This document shows positions 43,650 through 51,407 of a DNA stretch of 59,796 nt, one piece after another. This DNA is from a virus, in the IMG/VR virus record IMGVR_UViG_3300032214_001248, positions 1-59,796 of that record. One strand, written 5' to 3'. The notes under the pieces were generated by a model that was not told the DNA's origin, ran no database searches, and saw only the letters and a list, made by a program, of their open reading frames with translations. The translations under genes and the position numbers were made by a program. Position 1 is the stretch's first letter, and each line of letters begins with the position of its first letter.

Positions 43650-45026
43650 ATGGCATATAATAGCGATGGAGCAAAAGGAGATACTAGTAATCCTTTCAAA
43701 TTAAATGGACAAAATTATAATGTAAAACTTGACTCTAATGTAAGTGGTGGAAACATTAAAGCATCCTCAATTACTTTGCAAAAAGAAGTAACCACAAGAA
43801 GTGGAAAATCATTTGCTGCATATGGTGAGAGTTTTGATGGTGGAAAAACATGGTCAGAACCAGGTTCTAAACCACCAAAAGCATTATCAGCAAGCAGTGG
43901 ACTTACAGAAAGTGAATTAAAGTCTCTCCAACCTGGAGGTGCTTTAAACAAACAAGTTTTATCTGCAGCAAATCAAACCGCAACAAAAGCAGGAGCAACA
44001 CCAAAACAATTAGAGCAAATTTCAAAAGGAAATGATTCTGGCATAAAACCTTCAAATCCAGATACAACTCCAGAGCAAGCAGCAACAGAAGCACAACAGC
44101 AAGAATTGGAAAAGGAAGCTGCAACTTATGCCAATGGAACAAGGTATGGTAAAGGAAGTTATGGGAATGCAAAATATCCCATCACTCTACAAGTAGAGGA
44201 ACAAGATTGTATAAAATTTAGTATAGTACAATATGTTGCATCGGGTCTTAAGTCTGCAGAAAGTGCAGCTGGAAACCGAATAGTATCAGTTAATAATGCA
44301 GGTATACCAGAACTTGGAAAAAGAGAAATTTTAGGAACTGTAGTGCTACCAATTCCAGGAGGAATATCAGATTCTAACGGAGTTGATTGGCAGGGAGATT
44401 CATTGAATGATCTATCAAAAGCTTTTGCTGACATAGCACAATCTGCCATTTCCGGTGGAGGAGCAGCGGCAGAAACAGCAACTAAGAGTCAAGTTGATAA
44501 AGCAAAGGGCAATACAGGTGACCTAACAAGTATTTTTACCTCAAAATTTACTGAAGCTGCGACTGGCACTGCAAATATAATGCAAAGACAATATGGTGCA
44601 ATAGTAAACCCAAACCTTGAGTTATTATTCAATAGTCCAAGTCTAAGGTCATTCTCTTTTACATTTAGATTGTCTCCAAGAGAAGAAAAAGAAGCGAAAG
44701 AAATAAGAAAGATTATAAGATTCTTCAAACAATCCATGTCAGTAAAAAGAAGTAGTAAATCTTATCTCCTAAAGTCACCACATACCTTTGCAATATCTTA
44801 TATAACTGCAAAAAATAGACAACATCCTTACTTAAATAAATTTAAAGAGTGTGCTTTGACACAGTGTAATGTCAATTACACCCCAGATGGAAACTATATG
44901 ACTTTTGCTGGAGAACCATCTATGACATCATATGAATTATCCCTACAATTCCAAGAACTCGTTCCACTATATGATGACGAATATGGCAACGAATCCCCAG
45001 ACCAAATAGATAGCATAGGTTTCTAA
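43650..45026 (+). CDS. 48: gp48-like baseplate tail-tube cap
   Basis: 458 residues from ATG at 43650 (GAGGAGG, 7-nt spacing; an in-frame TTG precedes it). The N-half is low-complexity Ser/Ala/Gln (KATPKQLEQISKG region) and the C-half is the conserved T4 gp48 part: IVNPNLELLFNSPSLRSF, FTFRLSPREEKEAKEIRKII, FFKQSMSVKRSSKSYLLKSP, HPYLNKFKECALTQCNVNYT and SYELSLQFQELVPLYDDEY. gp48 caps the baseplate and nucleates the tube with gp54. One nt before the gp53 start. Confidence 0.85.
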   Translation: MAYNSDGAKGDTSNPFKLNGQNYNVKLDSNVSGGNIKASSITLQKEVTTRSGKSFAAYGESFDGGKTWSEPGSKPPKALSASSGLTESELKSLQPGGALNKQVLSAANQTATKAGATPKQLEQISKGNDSGIKPSNPDTTPEQAATEAQQQELEKEAATYANGTRYGKGSYGNAKYPITLQVEEQDCIKFSIVQYVASGLKSAESAAGNRIVSVNNAGIPELGKREILGTVVLPIPGGISDSNGVDWQGDSLNDLSKAFADIAQSAISGGGAAAETATKSQVDKAKGNTGDLTSIFTSKFTEAATGTANIMQRQYGAIVNPNLELLFNSPSLRSFSFTFRLSPREEKEAKEIRKIIRFFKQSMSVKRSSKSYLLKSPHTFAISYITAKNRQHPYLNKFKECALTQCNVNYTPDGNYMTFAGEPSMTSYELSLQFQELVPLYDDEYGNESPDQIDSIGF

Positions 45027-45027
45027 A

Positions 45028-45696
45028 ATGCCAAGTTATTTTCGACAAATTCCAGACTTAGACTACGTTAGCAGAATCCCAGATGCTCAAATAGGAGATT
45101 ATGCTAGAGTCAAGAATTTATTTAGAAGAGGAAAATTAAGAGAAGATATTTTCCAAAATCTATCATTCTTTACAAAATATAAGATTGGAGGAGATGATAG
45201 ACCTGATAATGTTGCCTTCAAAATATACCAAGACTCTTCATTAGATTGGTTAGTTCTTATTTGCAATAACATTGTTAGTGTTCAAACAGAATGGCCTTTA
45301 AACGCAAATGATTTTGACGAATTTCTTCTTAGTAAATATGGAAGTTATGATACTCTTTATAATGGAATTCATCACTATGAGACTCCAGAAATAAAAAACA
45401 GTCAAGGAATAACAATTGTTCCTGCAGGACTACAGGTTCAATCAGACTATTCAGTTTCTTATTTTGATTTCTATACCGATATATCAGAAACTCTAACAAA
45501 CATAGCAATTCCAATTACAAACTATGAATATGAACAAAAACTTGAGGAGAATAAGAGAAATATTTTTATTTTAAAACCAGCATACTTGAATATTGTATTA
45601 AATGATATGAAAGAAATTATGGCATATAAAAAAGGGTCTTCGCAATATGTTAGCGAGACCCTTAAGAAAGGAGATAATATTAGACTTTATTCGTAA
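45028..45696 (+). CDS. 53: gp53-like baseplate wedge subunit
   Basis: 222 residues. N-terminus MPSYFRQIPDLDYVSRIPDA, then LFRRGKLREDIFQNLSFFTK, DRPDNVAFKIYQDSSLDWLV and LLSKYGSYDTLYNGIHHYET, a close match in order to T4-like gp53. It joins wedges into the ring. Its 3' end holds, on the other strand, the terminator hairpin of gp32, and its stop codon directly abuts the gp32 stop. Confidence 0.88.
   Translation: MPSYFRQIPDLDYVSRIPDAQIGDYARVKNLFRRGKLREDIFQNLSFFTKYKIGGDDRPDNVAFKIYQDSSLDWLVLICNNIVSVQTEWPLNANDFDEFLLSKYGSYDTLYNGIHHYETPEIKNSQGITIVPAGLQVQSDYSVSYFDFYTDISETLTNIAIPITNYEYEQKLEENKRNIFILKPAYLNIVLNDMKEIMAYKKGSSQYVSETLKKGDNIRLYS
45632..45663 (-). terminator. Terminator for gp32, inside gp53
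   Basis: Minus strand AAGGGTC / GACCCTT arms with an inner CGC/GCG pair and T6 after the stem. It lies within gp53 coding sequence on the opposite strand, 34 nt past the gp32 stop. Its stem shares AAGGGTC with the psbD terminator. Confidence 0.7.
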
Positions 45697-46644
45697 TCAA
45701 TCCTCAGCAAGACGTTGGAAGTAACTGAGAGCATCATCTTCATCCTCGTCAACTTCTTTAGTAACTACAGGAAGTGAAGGAGATTTGGAGCGAGCATAGG
45801 ACTGTTCCAGTTCTTCCACTACACGACTTTCGACACTAGGAGTTTGAGAATACGATTCATACTCGTCTTCTTGTTCAACTACATCACGAGATTGTGTTGG
45901 AGCAACTTTCTGACCAAGAACCATCTTCATACGACGCTCAAGTTCTTCATAGGACTTGAATTGATCAGGGGCAGTTACGGCAGCAAGAGAATACTCTTTC
46001 TTCCAAAGTGCTTCCAGAGCATCATCATCATCTAGAAGAGGTTGTACTGGACCAAATTCAGACTTGTCATAATTCCAATAACCATCTTTCTTGACAATCT
46101 TCAGTTTGAAGTTTGCACCTTGCCAGAAGTCAAAGGGATTAATAGGACTTTCATCTTCAAACTCAGGTTGCATTGCTTCCATAATCTTGTCAAAGATTTT
46201 CTTACCATACTTGAACAGAAAGACTTTACCTTCATTCTGAGGATTGGTAGGATCCTTTACAACATAGATGTTGGAGTAGTAAGACAGTTTACGCTTCTGC
46301 TTACGAACAGTTTCTTTATTTGTTTCTGTACCAGTGTTCCACAGTTCTCGGTTATATTCACCAAGTGGATCTTTGCCACCAATGGTTGTGAGAGAGTTCT
46401 CAATATACCAACCACCAGGACCTTGGAAGGCATGGGAGTACATTTTTGCCCAGGGAAGTTCTTCACCTTCAGGGGCAGGCAGGAAACGAATCACTGCGAA
46501 TCCGTTACCAGTTTTATCCATCTCAGGTTTCCAGAGACGCTCATCAGCACCACCAGAAGTAGTGCTCATTTTCTCAACTTCCTTTACAAGTTTGGAAGTC
46601 AAGGAACCCAGTTTGGATTGTTTTTTGAGATTTTCAAATGACAT
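45697..46644 (-). CDS. 32: gp32-like single-stranded DNA-binding protein, cysteine-free
   Basis: 315 residues. N-terminal basic LKKQSKLGSLTSKLVKEVEK mediates cooperative binding in T4 gp32. Core: IRFLPAPEGEELPWAKMYSH, GWYIENSLTTIGGKDPLGEY, LSYYSNIYVVKDP, GKVFLFKYGKKIFDKIMEAM, FDFWQGANFKLKIVKK. The acidic tail (DEDEDDALSYFQRLAED) is the protein-interaction region. The zinc site of T4 gp32 (His and three Cys) is missing: the protein has no Cys at all. GGAG ribosome site. It coats unwound DNA and recruits gp59 and the polymerase. Convergent with gp53, stops touching. Confidence 0.9.
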   Translation of the reverse strand: MSFENLKKQSKLGSLTSKLVKEVEKMSTTSGGADERLWKPEMDKTGNGFAVIRFLPAPEGEELPWAKMYSHAFQGPGGWYIENSLTTIGGKDPLGEYNRELWNTGTETNKETVRKQKRKLSYYSNIYVVKDPTNPQNEGKVFLFKYGKKIFDKIMEAMQPEFEDESPINPFDFWQGANFKLKIVKKDGYWNYDKSEFGPVQPLLDDDDALEALWKKEYSLAAVTAPDQFKSYEELERRMKMVLGQKVAPTQSRDVVEQEDEYESYSQTPSVESRVVEELEQSYARSKSPSLPVVTKEVDEDEDDALSYFQRLAED

Positions 46645-46692
46645 TAGATTTCTCCGTATTAGTGGGATTTGGCTTTTGTGTACTTCGTTATT

Positions 46693-47037
46693 CTACAGGT
46701 CTGAACCTGTTTTGTCAATCCTTTCCTTCATTGATTCAAGCATCTTTGACATATTGTTAAAGACAACATTCATATCAACATTAGAAGGAAGACCCATCAT
46801 AGAAGCAGATTCATAAATTCTCTCTTTCATTTTCTTTGCTTCAGGATCGTCAGATAAACTCATCCGAGTATAAAGAATCTTTTGTTTATCTAAAAGTCGT
46901 TCAAGAACATCAATATGATCCATTTTTTCCTCTTTGGTCATACGAGGAAAATTAAATACATTTTGATAAATGGTTTCCTGAAGTTCAGCAATCTCTGTCA
47001 TCTCTGCACGGACGACTTCGGAATTAAAAAAAGTCAT
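46693..47037 (-). CDS. DUF1825 family protein
   Basis: ATG at 47037 gives 114 residues (TTG 3 nt before is unlikely). MTFFNSEVVRAEMTEIAELQ, MDHIDVLERLLDKQKILYTR, MSLSDDPEAKKMKERIYESA, then a helical C-terminus, is the DUF1825 pattern shared by cyanobacteria and their phages. Function not established. It sits between gp59 and gp32, where T4 has none, and overlaps the gp59 stop (TGATG). A small hairpin (46695-46710) lies at its stop, upstream of gp32. Some annotations call proteins here gp33; I assign gp33 to 47642-47899 on order and C-terminus. Confidence 0.75.
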   Translation of the reverse strand: MTFFNSEVVRAEMTEIAELQETIYQNVFNFPRMTKEEKMDHIDVLERLLDKQKILYTRMSLSDDPEAKKMKERIYESASMMGLPSNVDMNVVFNNMSKMLESMKERIDKTGSDL

Positions 47038-47633
47038 CAATCTCCTAAAACTACTTCTTTCAAAATTTTCTTATAACGAAATACATCAATATGTAGGAAG
47101 GGTGAATACTTTCCCATACGCATAGAAGTTAGTTTCCAAACAGGATCATCCAACTTTTTATCAAACTGAGACTTATATCCAAGTATTCTATCCAGAATTA
47201 CCATTGCTTCCAAAGAAAGACGACTCTGTAAATGTTCTTTTAGAACTTGAGGATGCCTTCCTGTTTGAACTGAGAACATACTCTCAAAGTTTTTTTGTGT
47301 GAAAACATTTCCAATTTCTTCTTTAAAATTATAAGAAAGAGATTGAATACGCTTCTGCCATTGCTTGTATGTTGACTCACCTTCTTTAATAATCTCACCA
47401 ATCCATAGAGATTGTGGATCACTGCAGGAAACAAAGTTTGCAACAAAAAACTCCTCAACTTCTTTATCTGTTTTTTGTCTCGATACCTTTTCAAACCAAA
47501 ATCGATCACGTCGCTTATAGAAAGAATCCAATGATGCTCTAGTTTTCCCCGCGTATTTCAAATAGTCATAAGAATCTTTTGTAAAGTGATTCTTTAGTGC
47601 AATGTAAGTTTTATAACAATCAAAGGGCATCAT
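47037..47633 (-). CDS. 59: gp59-like DNA helicase loader
   Basis: 198 residues. MPFDCYKTYIALKNHFTKD, SFYKRRDRFWFEKVSRQKTD, KEVEEFFVANFVSCSDPQSL, KRIQSLSYNFKEEIGN match T4 gp59, the two-domain helical protein that loads the gp41 helicase onto gp32-coated forks. Gene order gp33-gp59-(DUF1825)-gp32 mirrors T4 33-59-32. TGATG coupling to DUF1825. Confidence 0.85.
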   Translation of the reverse strand: MMPFDCYKTYIALKNHFTKDSYDYLKYAGKTRASLDSFYKRRDRFWFEKVSRQKTDKEVEEFFVANFVSCSDPQSLWIGEIIKEGESTYKQWQKRIQSLSYNFKEEIGNVFTQKNFESMFSVQTGRHPQVLKEHLQSRLSLEAMVILDRILGYKSQFDKKLDDPVWKLTSMRMGKYSPFLHIDVFRYKKILKEVVLGD

Positions 47634-47641
47634 TCAATAAA

Positions 47642-47899
47642 TTAAAAAATTAATTTTGCTCGAGAAGTTTTCTTCAGAAAATTAAGTTCCATTGCCTCAT
47701 ACTTAATTTTGTCTTTAAGAGGTTTTGAAATCAGTTTAGGAACTGATTCCACATCAATACTATTCGATTCACAAAAGTGAATGATTGCATCAATATAACT
47801 CATATCTTCGTTAATTTGAACAAGATTCTCAATCTCTTGAGCGAATCTTGATGGACAGAAAAATTTACTTTCCAGTACCTTTTCTAATTCATTCTCCAT
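47642..47899 (-). CDS. 33: gp33-like late promoter co-activator
   Basis: ATG at 47899 gives 85 residues. Acidic start MENELEKVLESKFFCPSRFA, then EDMSYIDAIIHFCESNSIDV, ESVPKLISKPLKDKIKYEAM and an end KKTSRAKLIF. T4 gp33 bridges RNA polymerase and the sliding clamp, using a hydrophobic C-terminal clamp-binding tail; the final AKLIF fits that position. It is followed by gp59 and partly overlaps the exonuclease gene. With gp55 (outside this window) it would serve the NATAAATA promoters seen here. Confidence 0.75.
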   Translation of the reverse strand: MENELEKVLESKFFCPSRFAQEIENLVQINEDMSYIDAIIHFCESNSIDVESVPKLISKPLKDKIKYEAMELNFLKKTSRAKLIF

Positions 47900-48569
47900 T
47901 TTGCCCAGTATTGTGACGTACAAATTCTTTAATGTAGCGAACTAATAACTTAATATAATCCCCTTTGTTCCTTTTGTCAAATACTTTAACTTCACCAGAT
48001 GGAGTAACCATTAAAGTAATTAACTTAACTGGAGGAATTTTAGTCAATTCGTAGTATGCAGCAGCATAAAACATTTCTTGAACAAAGTAATTTTCAATCC
48101 AAGCTTCTGGTTTAATCTTATCTGAAGTCTTAAAGTCTATAACTGCAAGTTCTCCTTCATATTCAGCAATACAGTCTACTCTTCCAGCAAGTCCAAGATA
48201 TTCTGAATATAAAGTTCTTTCAATTGCATGAATATTATTTATCTTATCAAGATAAGGTTTAGCATGAATGAACATAATCTTTGTCATTGGTTGGTAATTA
48301 TTCCAATCCAATTCTTTATTTTCTAAGTAGTCTTGACAGACTTGGTGAAAATCAGTTCCTCTTGCAGTTGCTCTTTTAGTAATACGGTTTGCCTCTTCAA
48401 GACCAACTCTCTTTCTCCACTTAACGAAGACTTCCCGATTATAAAAACTTGTGACCGAAGTAATAGAAGGCACCCAGTCTCCATTGGGTAGGTTATAGAG
48501 ACGGATGCTTTCTGTTGTTTTACAATCTAGTTCAATATCACCCAGATAATTATGATGAATAAAACTCAT
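47889..48569 (-). CDS. RecB/MGME1-like PD-(D/E)XK exonuclease
   Basis: 226 residues. WVPSITSVTSFYNREVFVKW and RKRVGLEEANRITKRATARG, then TDFHQVCQDYL, form the N-part; the catalytic core is YLGLAGRVDCIAEYEGELAV and IDFKTSDKIK (about 118-150), with D..(E)..D-x-K, and YFVQEMFYAAAYYELTK after it. This is the Cas4/RecB/MGME1 single-strand exonuclease type. Likely in recombination or end processing of replicating DNA. ATGA overlap with PhoH. Confidence 0.8.
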   Translation of the reverse strand: MSFIHHNYLGDIELDCKTTESIRLYNLPNGDWVPSITSVTSFYNREVFVKWRKRVGLEEANRITKRATARGTDFHQVCQDYLENKELDWNNYQPMTKIMFIHAKPYLDKINNIHAIERTLYSEYLGLAGRVDCIAEYEGELAVIDFKTSDKIKPEAWIENYFVQEMFYAAAYYELTKIPPVKLITLMVTPSGEVKVFDKRNKGDYIKLLVRYIKEFVRHNTGQNGE

Positions 48570-49321
48570 ACTCCGATTTCCATTTTAGCAAGAATATACT
48601 CTTTAACAAACCCAGACCTTACAATATCATCAACACCAAATTCAATAATATCAATTGAAGGCATTACTCGCAAAACCTTCATAAAATCAATAATACCATT
48701 CTTCTCGTTTGTTTTGATTAGGTCAGATTGAGTAGCATCACCACAGAACATAATCTTAGAATTTTCACCAACACGAGTAATGATTGAATCCAATTCGTGG
48801 AAGTTTAAATTCTGAAACTCATCTACAATAATGATTGCATTGTCCAGAGTAGTTCCCCTAATAAAAGAAGTACTCCAAAAACTAATCGTTCCTTGTGTTT
48901 TGAGGTTTCCATAGAGCATTTCAAACGATGCTTCATCAGGCAACTCGAACATATACTTTACCATATTCTTATATGGAATCTGATAAAGAGAAGACTTGTC
49001 TTCATGATCTCCCGGAAGGAATCCAATTTCACGAGTAGCAACAAGAGACCTTACAATATAAATTTTTTCATAAGGACTTCTTTCATCAAGAACATCTTGT
49101 AAAGCATTATACAGTGTAATAAATGTTTTACCTGTACCAGCACACCCATAAGCAACGATATGTTTGTTCTGTTCGTAAGATTCGAATAATGTTTTTTGAT
49201 TTTCTGTAAGAGGTTCAACCTCTCTCATTATATCACAACTAATTGGTTTCTTACGCTTCATTTGTCTAGTAGTCATACCAACTCCGATTGGTTGGTCGGA
49301 TGTCCTTTTTCTTCTTGCCAT
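48566..49321 (-). CDS. phoH: PhoH-like P-loop ATPase
   Basis: 251 residues. Walker A VAYGCAGTGKTFITLYNAL (about 56-75), Walker B IIIVDEFQNLNFHELDSIIT and sensor SKIMFCGDATQSDLIKTNEK form a PhoH NTPase. Basic N-terminal extension MARRKRTSDQ. PhoH is phosphate-starvation linked in bacteria and nearly universal in marine T4-like phages; its phage role is unclear (RNA/DNA helicase-like, with T4 UvsW-like neighbours elsewhere). No Pho box visible upstream. Overlaps the exonuclease start (ATGA). Confidence 0.9.
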   Translation of the reverse strand: MARRKRTSDQPIGVGMTTRQMKRKKPISCDIMREVEPLTENQKTLFESYEQNKHIVAYGCAGTGKTFITLYNALQDVLDERSPYEKIYIVRSLVATREIGFLPGDHEDKSSLYQIPYKNMVKYMFELPDEASFEMLYGNLKTQGTISFWSTSFIRGTTLDNAIIIVDEFQNLNFHELDSIITRVGENSKIMFCGDATQSDLIKTNEKNGIIDFMKVLRVMPSIDIIEFGVDDIVRSGFVKEYILAKMEIGV

Positions 49322-49327
49322 ATAAAA

Positions 49328-49576
49328 TTAGATTGGTTTTACTTTTGATCCGGGAGCCTTTGATGCTTGATGTAGAACATCATTCCATCCTGGATGAGAT
49401 TTTTTCAGTCTATCATAAACTTCACCCAACTCTCCAGAACTTGGACAAGTAGATGGATCACTCCAATCACGATCCCATTCTGGATTATCTTTTTTCCATT
49501 GGTCCCAATCGTGAACACTCATTATCACATCTTTTTGTTCACCAGTGACTTTATTATAAACAGGGTACGTTGCCAA
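49328..49576 (-). CDS. Small conserved-type protein, TTG start
   Basis: 82 residues from TTG at 49576, supported by GGAGG at 7 nt spacing (no ATG fits). MATYPVYNKVTGEQKDVIMS, WDQWKKDNPEWDRDWSDPST, VYDRLKKSHPGWNDVLHQAS. The N-half has the layout of FmdB-like phage proteins (T-Y-x-V-x-N-K-x-TGE) but no cysteines for zinc. Unknown role; late promoter 27 nt upstream. Stop 6 nt before phoH. Confidence 0.75.
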   Translation of the reverse strand: MATYPVYNKVTGEQKDVIMSVHDWDQWKKDNPEWDRDWSDPSTCPSSGELGEVYDRLKKSHPGWNDVLHQASKAPGSKVKPI

Positions 49577-49602
49577 CTTTATGCCTCCATAGTGTGTAAG
49601 GA

Positions 49603-49610
49603 TATTTATT
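49603..49610 (-). promoter_or_regulatory. T4-type late promoter (AATAAATA)
   Basis: AATAAATA on the minus strand about 27 nt before the TTG-start gene; overlaps the stop of the 52-aa gene. Confidence 0.6.
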
Positions 49611-49764
49611 CAATAGTGATGGAAGGTGCATCATCGCACTCTACACAATCAATACATTCATCCATATCTGGATTTTCTTTAAGAAACTTTTGAAAATCTT
49701 CTTTACTTAAAAGAATTTTGAATATATGTCCAGTCAAATGATCTTTGATGCACCAACTTTTCAT
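49606..49764 (-). CDS. Small protein, 52 aa
   Basis: ATG at 49764 with GGAG ribosome site; the longer frame upstream lies in another gene remnant. MKSWCIKDHLTGHIFKILLS, KEDFQKFLKENPDMDECIDC, VECDDAPSITIE. The K-x-T-G-x-F/I-K pattern and EDFQKF-x2-NPDMD resemble the neighbouring 82-aa protein, so the pair may be distant paralogues. Acidic Cys-containing tail. Function unknown. Confidence 0.65.
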   Translation of the reverse strand: MKSWCIKDHLTGHIFKILLSKEDFQKFLKENPDMDECIDCVECDDAPSITIE

Positions 49765-49949
49765 TTTATCTCCGAAGAATAATTTGAGATTATTTTGTTT
49801 ATATGTTGTATAAAAGATGATAAATCCAAATCCATTTTCATAGAATTGCAAGTTGGACAACAAGAAACACAATTTTCATAGATATATCCTTTTGTATTAT
49901 CTTGTCTATCAATTTCCCAATGTGGAAATTTATTTATGTATTCACTACA
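49761..49949 (-). pseudogene. Remnant of an HNH endonuclease after thyX
   Basis: An open stretch of 62 codons without start codon, directly after an in-frame TAA, reads WEIDRQDNTKGYIYENCVSC and CPTCNSMKMDLDL, then FIQHINKII. This is the C-terminal part of HNH homing endonucleases (I-D-R-x-D-N-x-x-GY-x-x-N-C..C..CN..K). The first half of the nuclease is missing. Its stop overlaps the next ATG (ATGA). A CATAAATA late motif lies at its upstream end. Confidence 0.6.
49931..49938 (-). promoter_or_regulatory. T4-type late promoter (CATAAATA)
   Basis: CATAAATA on the minus strand just after thyX. A weak stem (GGAAAATTT with AAATTTCC, one bulge) brackets it; it would serve the remnant and the 52-aa gene. 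Confidence 0.5.
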
Positions 49950-49954
49950 TTATA

Positions 49955-50638
49955 TCAAATTTTCCATTCAATTTCAACACCACCCAATGCTTCTGCAGTC
50001 GTTGGAAACTGTTCACAGAATATTTCTTTACAAAGTTTAGCAATATCCATATGTTCTTTTTGAGTTCCATTTTTTTCACGAAGTGCGATGTATGTTATCC
50101 ATGACCTTACAGAACCGGTCATATAGAGGCGTGTGGGCGTTGCTAGAGGCAGAACGAACCTTGCACACTCCTTTGCCACGCCGTGCTCTAGAAGGCGGTT
50201 GTAGAGGCGTAGAGAGTGCTCAAAATGAACGCGGATATCTTCTGTTAGTGTCAGCTTCAAATAGTCTGGAATGTCGTCAATACTGTTCTGACGATTCTTA
50301 GTATCCTGACGGCGAAGTTCAGGAAGAGGAATAGATTTTCCTAGCAGACTTGCATCAGCATACCGCTGCGAAAATTCCTGAAATGTAAAACTCCTATGTC
50401 GAAGTATTTGAGCTGCTACACCGCGTGTAGTATTAATCTCAACAGTCATTGTTGCCTGTTCAAAAATACTCCAGTGTTGATGCTTAATACAATACTTAAG
50501 TAGTCCAGAGAAATTATCATTCTCTTGGTTATTTGGATTACTTACACGAGCACAATATGCCATGTGCTTCTCTGCATCAGGAGTAACACTAATTAGTTTT
50601 ACTTCTGGTTTCATTAGTTCGTAGTCTTCAAACTTCAT
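49955..50638 (-). CDS. thyX: FAD-dependent thymidylate synthase
   Basis: ATG at 50638 (MKFEDYE) gives 227 residues; an ATG two codons earlier is possible and longer starts overlap the upstream gene. Motif RHRSFTFQEFSQRY is the ThyX signature (RHR-x7-S). Others: HMAYCARVSNPNNQENDNFS, HWSIFEQATMTVEI, AKECARFVLPLATPTRLYMT. ThyX makes dTMP from dUMP with FAD, NADPH and methylene-THF, for phage DNA. Its 3' half is GC-richer than its 5' half, suggesting mosaic ancestry. Overlaps the 55-aa gene by 11 nt. Confidence 0.92.
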   Translation of the reverse strand: MKFEDYELMKPEVKLISVTPDAEKHMAYCARVSNPNNQENDNFSGLLKYCIKHQHWSIFEQATMTVEINTTRGVAAQILRHRSFTFQEFSQRYADASLLGKSIPLPELRRQDTKNRQNSIDDIPDYLKLTLTEDIRVHFEHSLRLYNRLLEHGVAKECARFVLPLATPTRLYMTGSVRSWITYIALREKNGTQKEHMDIAKLCKEIFCEQFPTTAEALGGVEIEWKI

Positions 50639-50795
50639 CGTCATAAAATACTTCGTCGTAATCTGAAATGTATCGGGAAATTTCTTCATATTGTGGAGGT
50701 TTGTATTCATCCACATCAGAATTAATTTCCGACTTAAGACATTCTACTAGAGATTCAAGATTTTGTACAATTAGCTTAAGCTTTTCTTTATCCAT
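50628..50795 (-). CDS. Small acidic protein, 55 aa
   Basis: ATG at 50795, TGA at 50628. MDKEKLKLIVQNLESLVECL, KSEINSDVDEYKPPQYEEIS, then a Tyr/Asp-rich tail (SDYDEVFYDDEV). It is helical then acidic and disordered. It lies between the terminator/early promoter unit at 50.82-50.85 kb and thyX, overlapping thyX by 11 nt; likely the first gene of that early transcript. Function unknown. Confidence 0.65.
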   Translation of the reverse strand: MDKEKLKLIVQNLESLVECLKSEINSDVDEYKPPQYEEISRYISDYDEVFYDDEV

Positions 50796-50818
50796 TCATA
50801 TCAACCCGGACAAAGGTA

Positions 50819-50847
50819 ATTATACACAAAAAAAGAGGGGTAGTCAA
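50819..50847 (-). promoter_or_regulatory. Sigma70-type early promoter (TTGACT-N17-TATAAT) nested in a terminator
   Basis: Minus strand: TTGACT (50842-50847), 17-nt spacer, TATAAT (50819-50824). The -35 element is made by the terminator stem and loop. It drives the 55-aa gene and thyX. Confidence 0.75.
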
Positions 50848-50853
50848 CCCCTC
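50835..50853 (-). terminator. Terminator of the 165-aa gene
   Basis: GAGGGGT/ACCCCTC arms with 5-nt loop TGACT, then T7 on the minus strand. The unit, together with the flanking promoter -10, recurs at 51.38-51.41 kb. Confidence 0.8.
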
Positions 50854-50858
50854 CTATA

Positions 50859-51356
50859 TTATGCCAAAGATTTAGATAGTTCTGAGAGAATGGAATACGC
50901 AGTATCCTGAGGAACATCAGTAAATTGAGCATTCATTTTTTTCCCCTGAATAATAATTACACACATATCATCCGAAGATGGTTCTGGGATAGTTCCAATA
51001 ATAGTTGAGGTTCCATCTTGATTTTCAGAAAAAACTAATTGTCCAATTACAGACTCTGAAAAAATATTAGGAAGTTTATTTCTATATCCATCCCAATCTG
51101 GAAGAAGTTTATGATTGTTAAATCTTGAAGAAATCATATCAGTAACTTTCATTGACTCAATTTCCGTGAAATAGGGCCAGTGCTTTTTAATAATATTTTT
51201 AATTCCTCTCAGACTTTTACTAGATGGAGTTCTTGCTACTTGACCCGCAAGTGCTTCTTTAATAATATTTCTCCACATTTTTAAAAATTCTGTTTCAAAA
51301 TGAGGATACTTTTCATACAAATCTTTAACTTTTAATCCAAGAGTTTTTGAAGCCAT
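50859..51356 (-). CDS. Hypothetical protein, 165 aa
   Basis: ATG at 51356 (MASKTLGLKVKDLYEKYPHF); a longer frame upstream would begin inside the terminator/promoter unit and is rejected. Helical N-half (FLKMWRNIIKEALAGQVART, SLRGIKNIIKKHWPYF) and a beta-rich C-half (LVFSENQDGTSTIIGTIPEP, DDMCVIIIQGKKMNAQF). No domain recognised. Own early promoter about 25 nt upstream and terminator at its end make it a single-gene unit. Confidence 0.65.
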   Translation of the reverse strand: MASKTLGLKVKDLYEKYPHFETEFLKMWRNIIKEALAGQVARTPSSKSLRGIKNIIKKHWPYFTEIESMKVTDMISSRFNNHKLLPDWDGYRNKLPNIFSESVIGQLVFSENQDGTSTIIGTIPEPSSDDMCVIIIQGKKMNAQFTDVPQDTAYSILSELSKSLA

Positions 51357-51378
51357 AGTAAAATAAAAAACTAAATCC

Positions 51379-51407
51379 ATCATACACAAAAAAAGAGGGG
51401 TAGTCAA
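51379..51407 (-). promoter_or_regulatory. Second sigma70-type early promoter (TTGACT-N17-TATGAT)
   Basis: TTGACT (51402-51407), 17-nt spacer identical to the first copy, TATGAT (51379-51384). Drives the 165-aa gene. Copy two of the terminator/promoter unit. Confidence 0.65.

Noticed and set aside
46695-46710. ACAGGT/ACCTGT hairpin as terminator or gp32 operator
   Set aside because: Only 6 bp, no T-run, and no pseudoknot partner seen, so no call made.
49765-49872. Longer N-terminus for the 52-aa protein
   Set aside because: The extra part lies over the HNH remnant in another frame; GGAG precedes the ATG at 49764.
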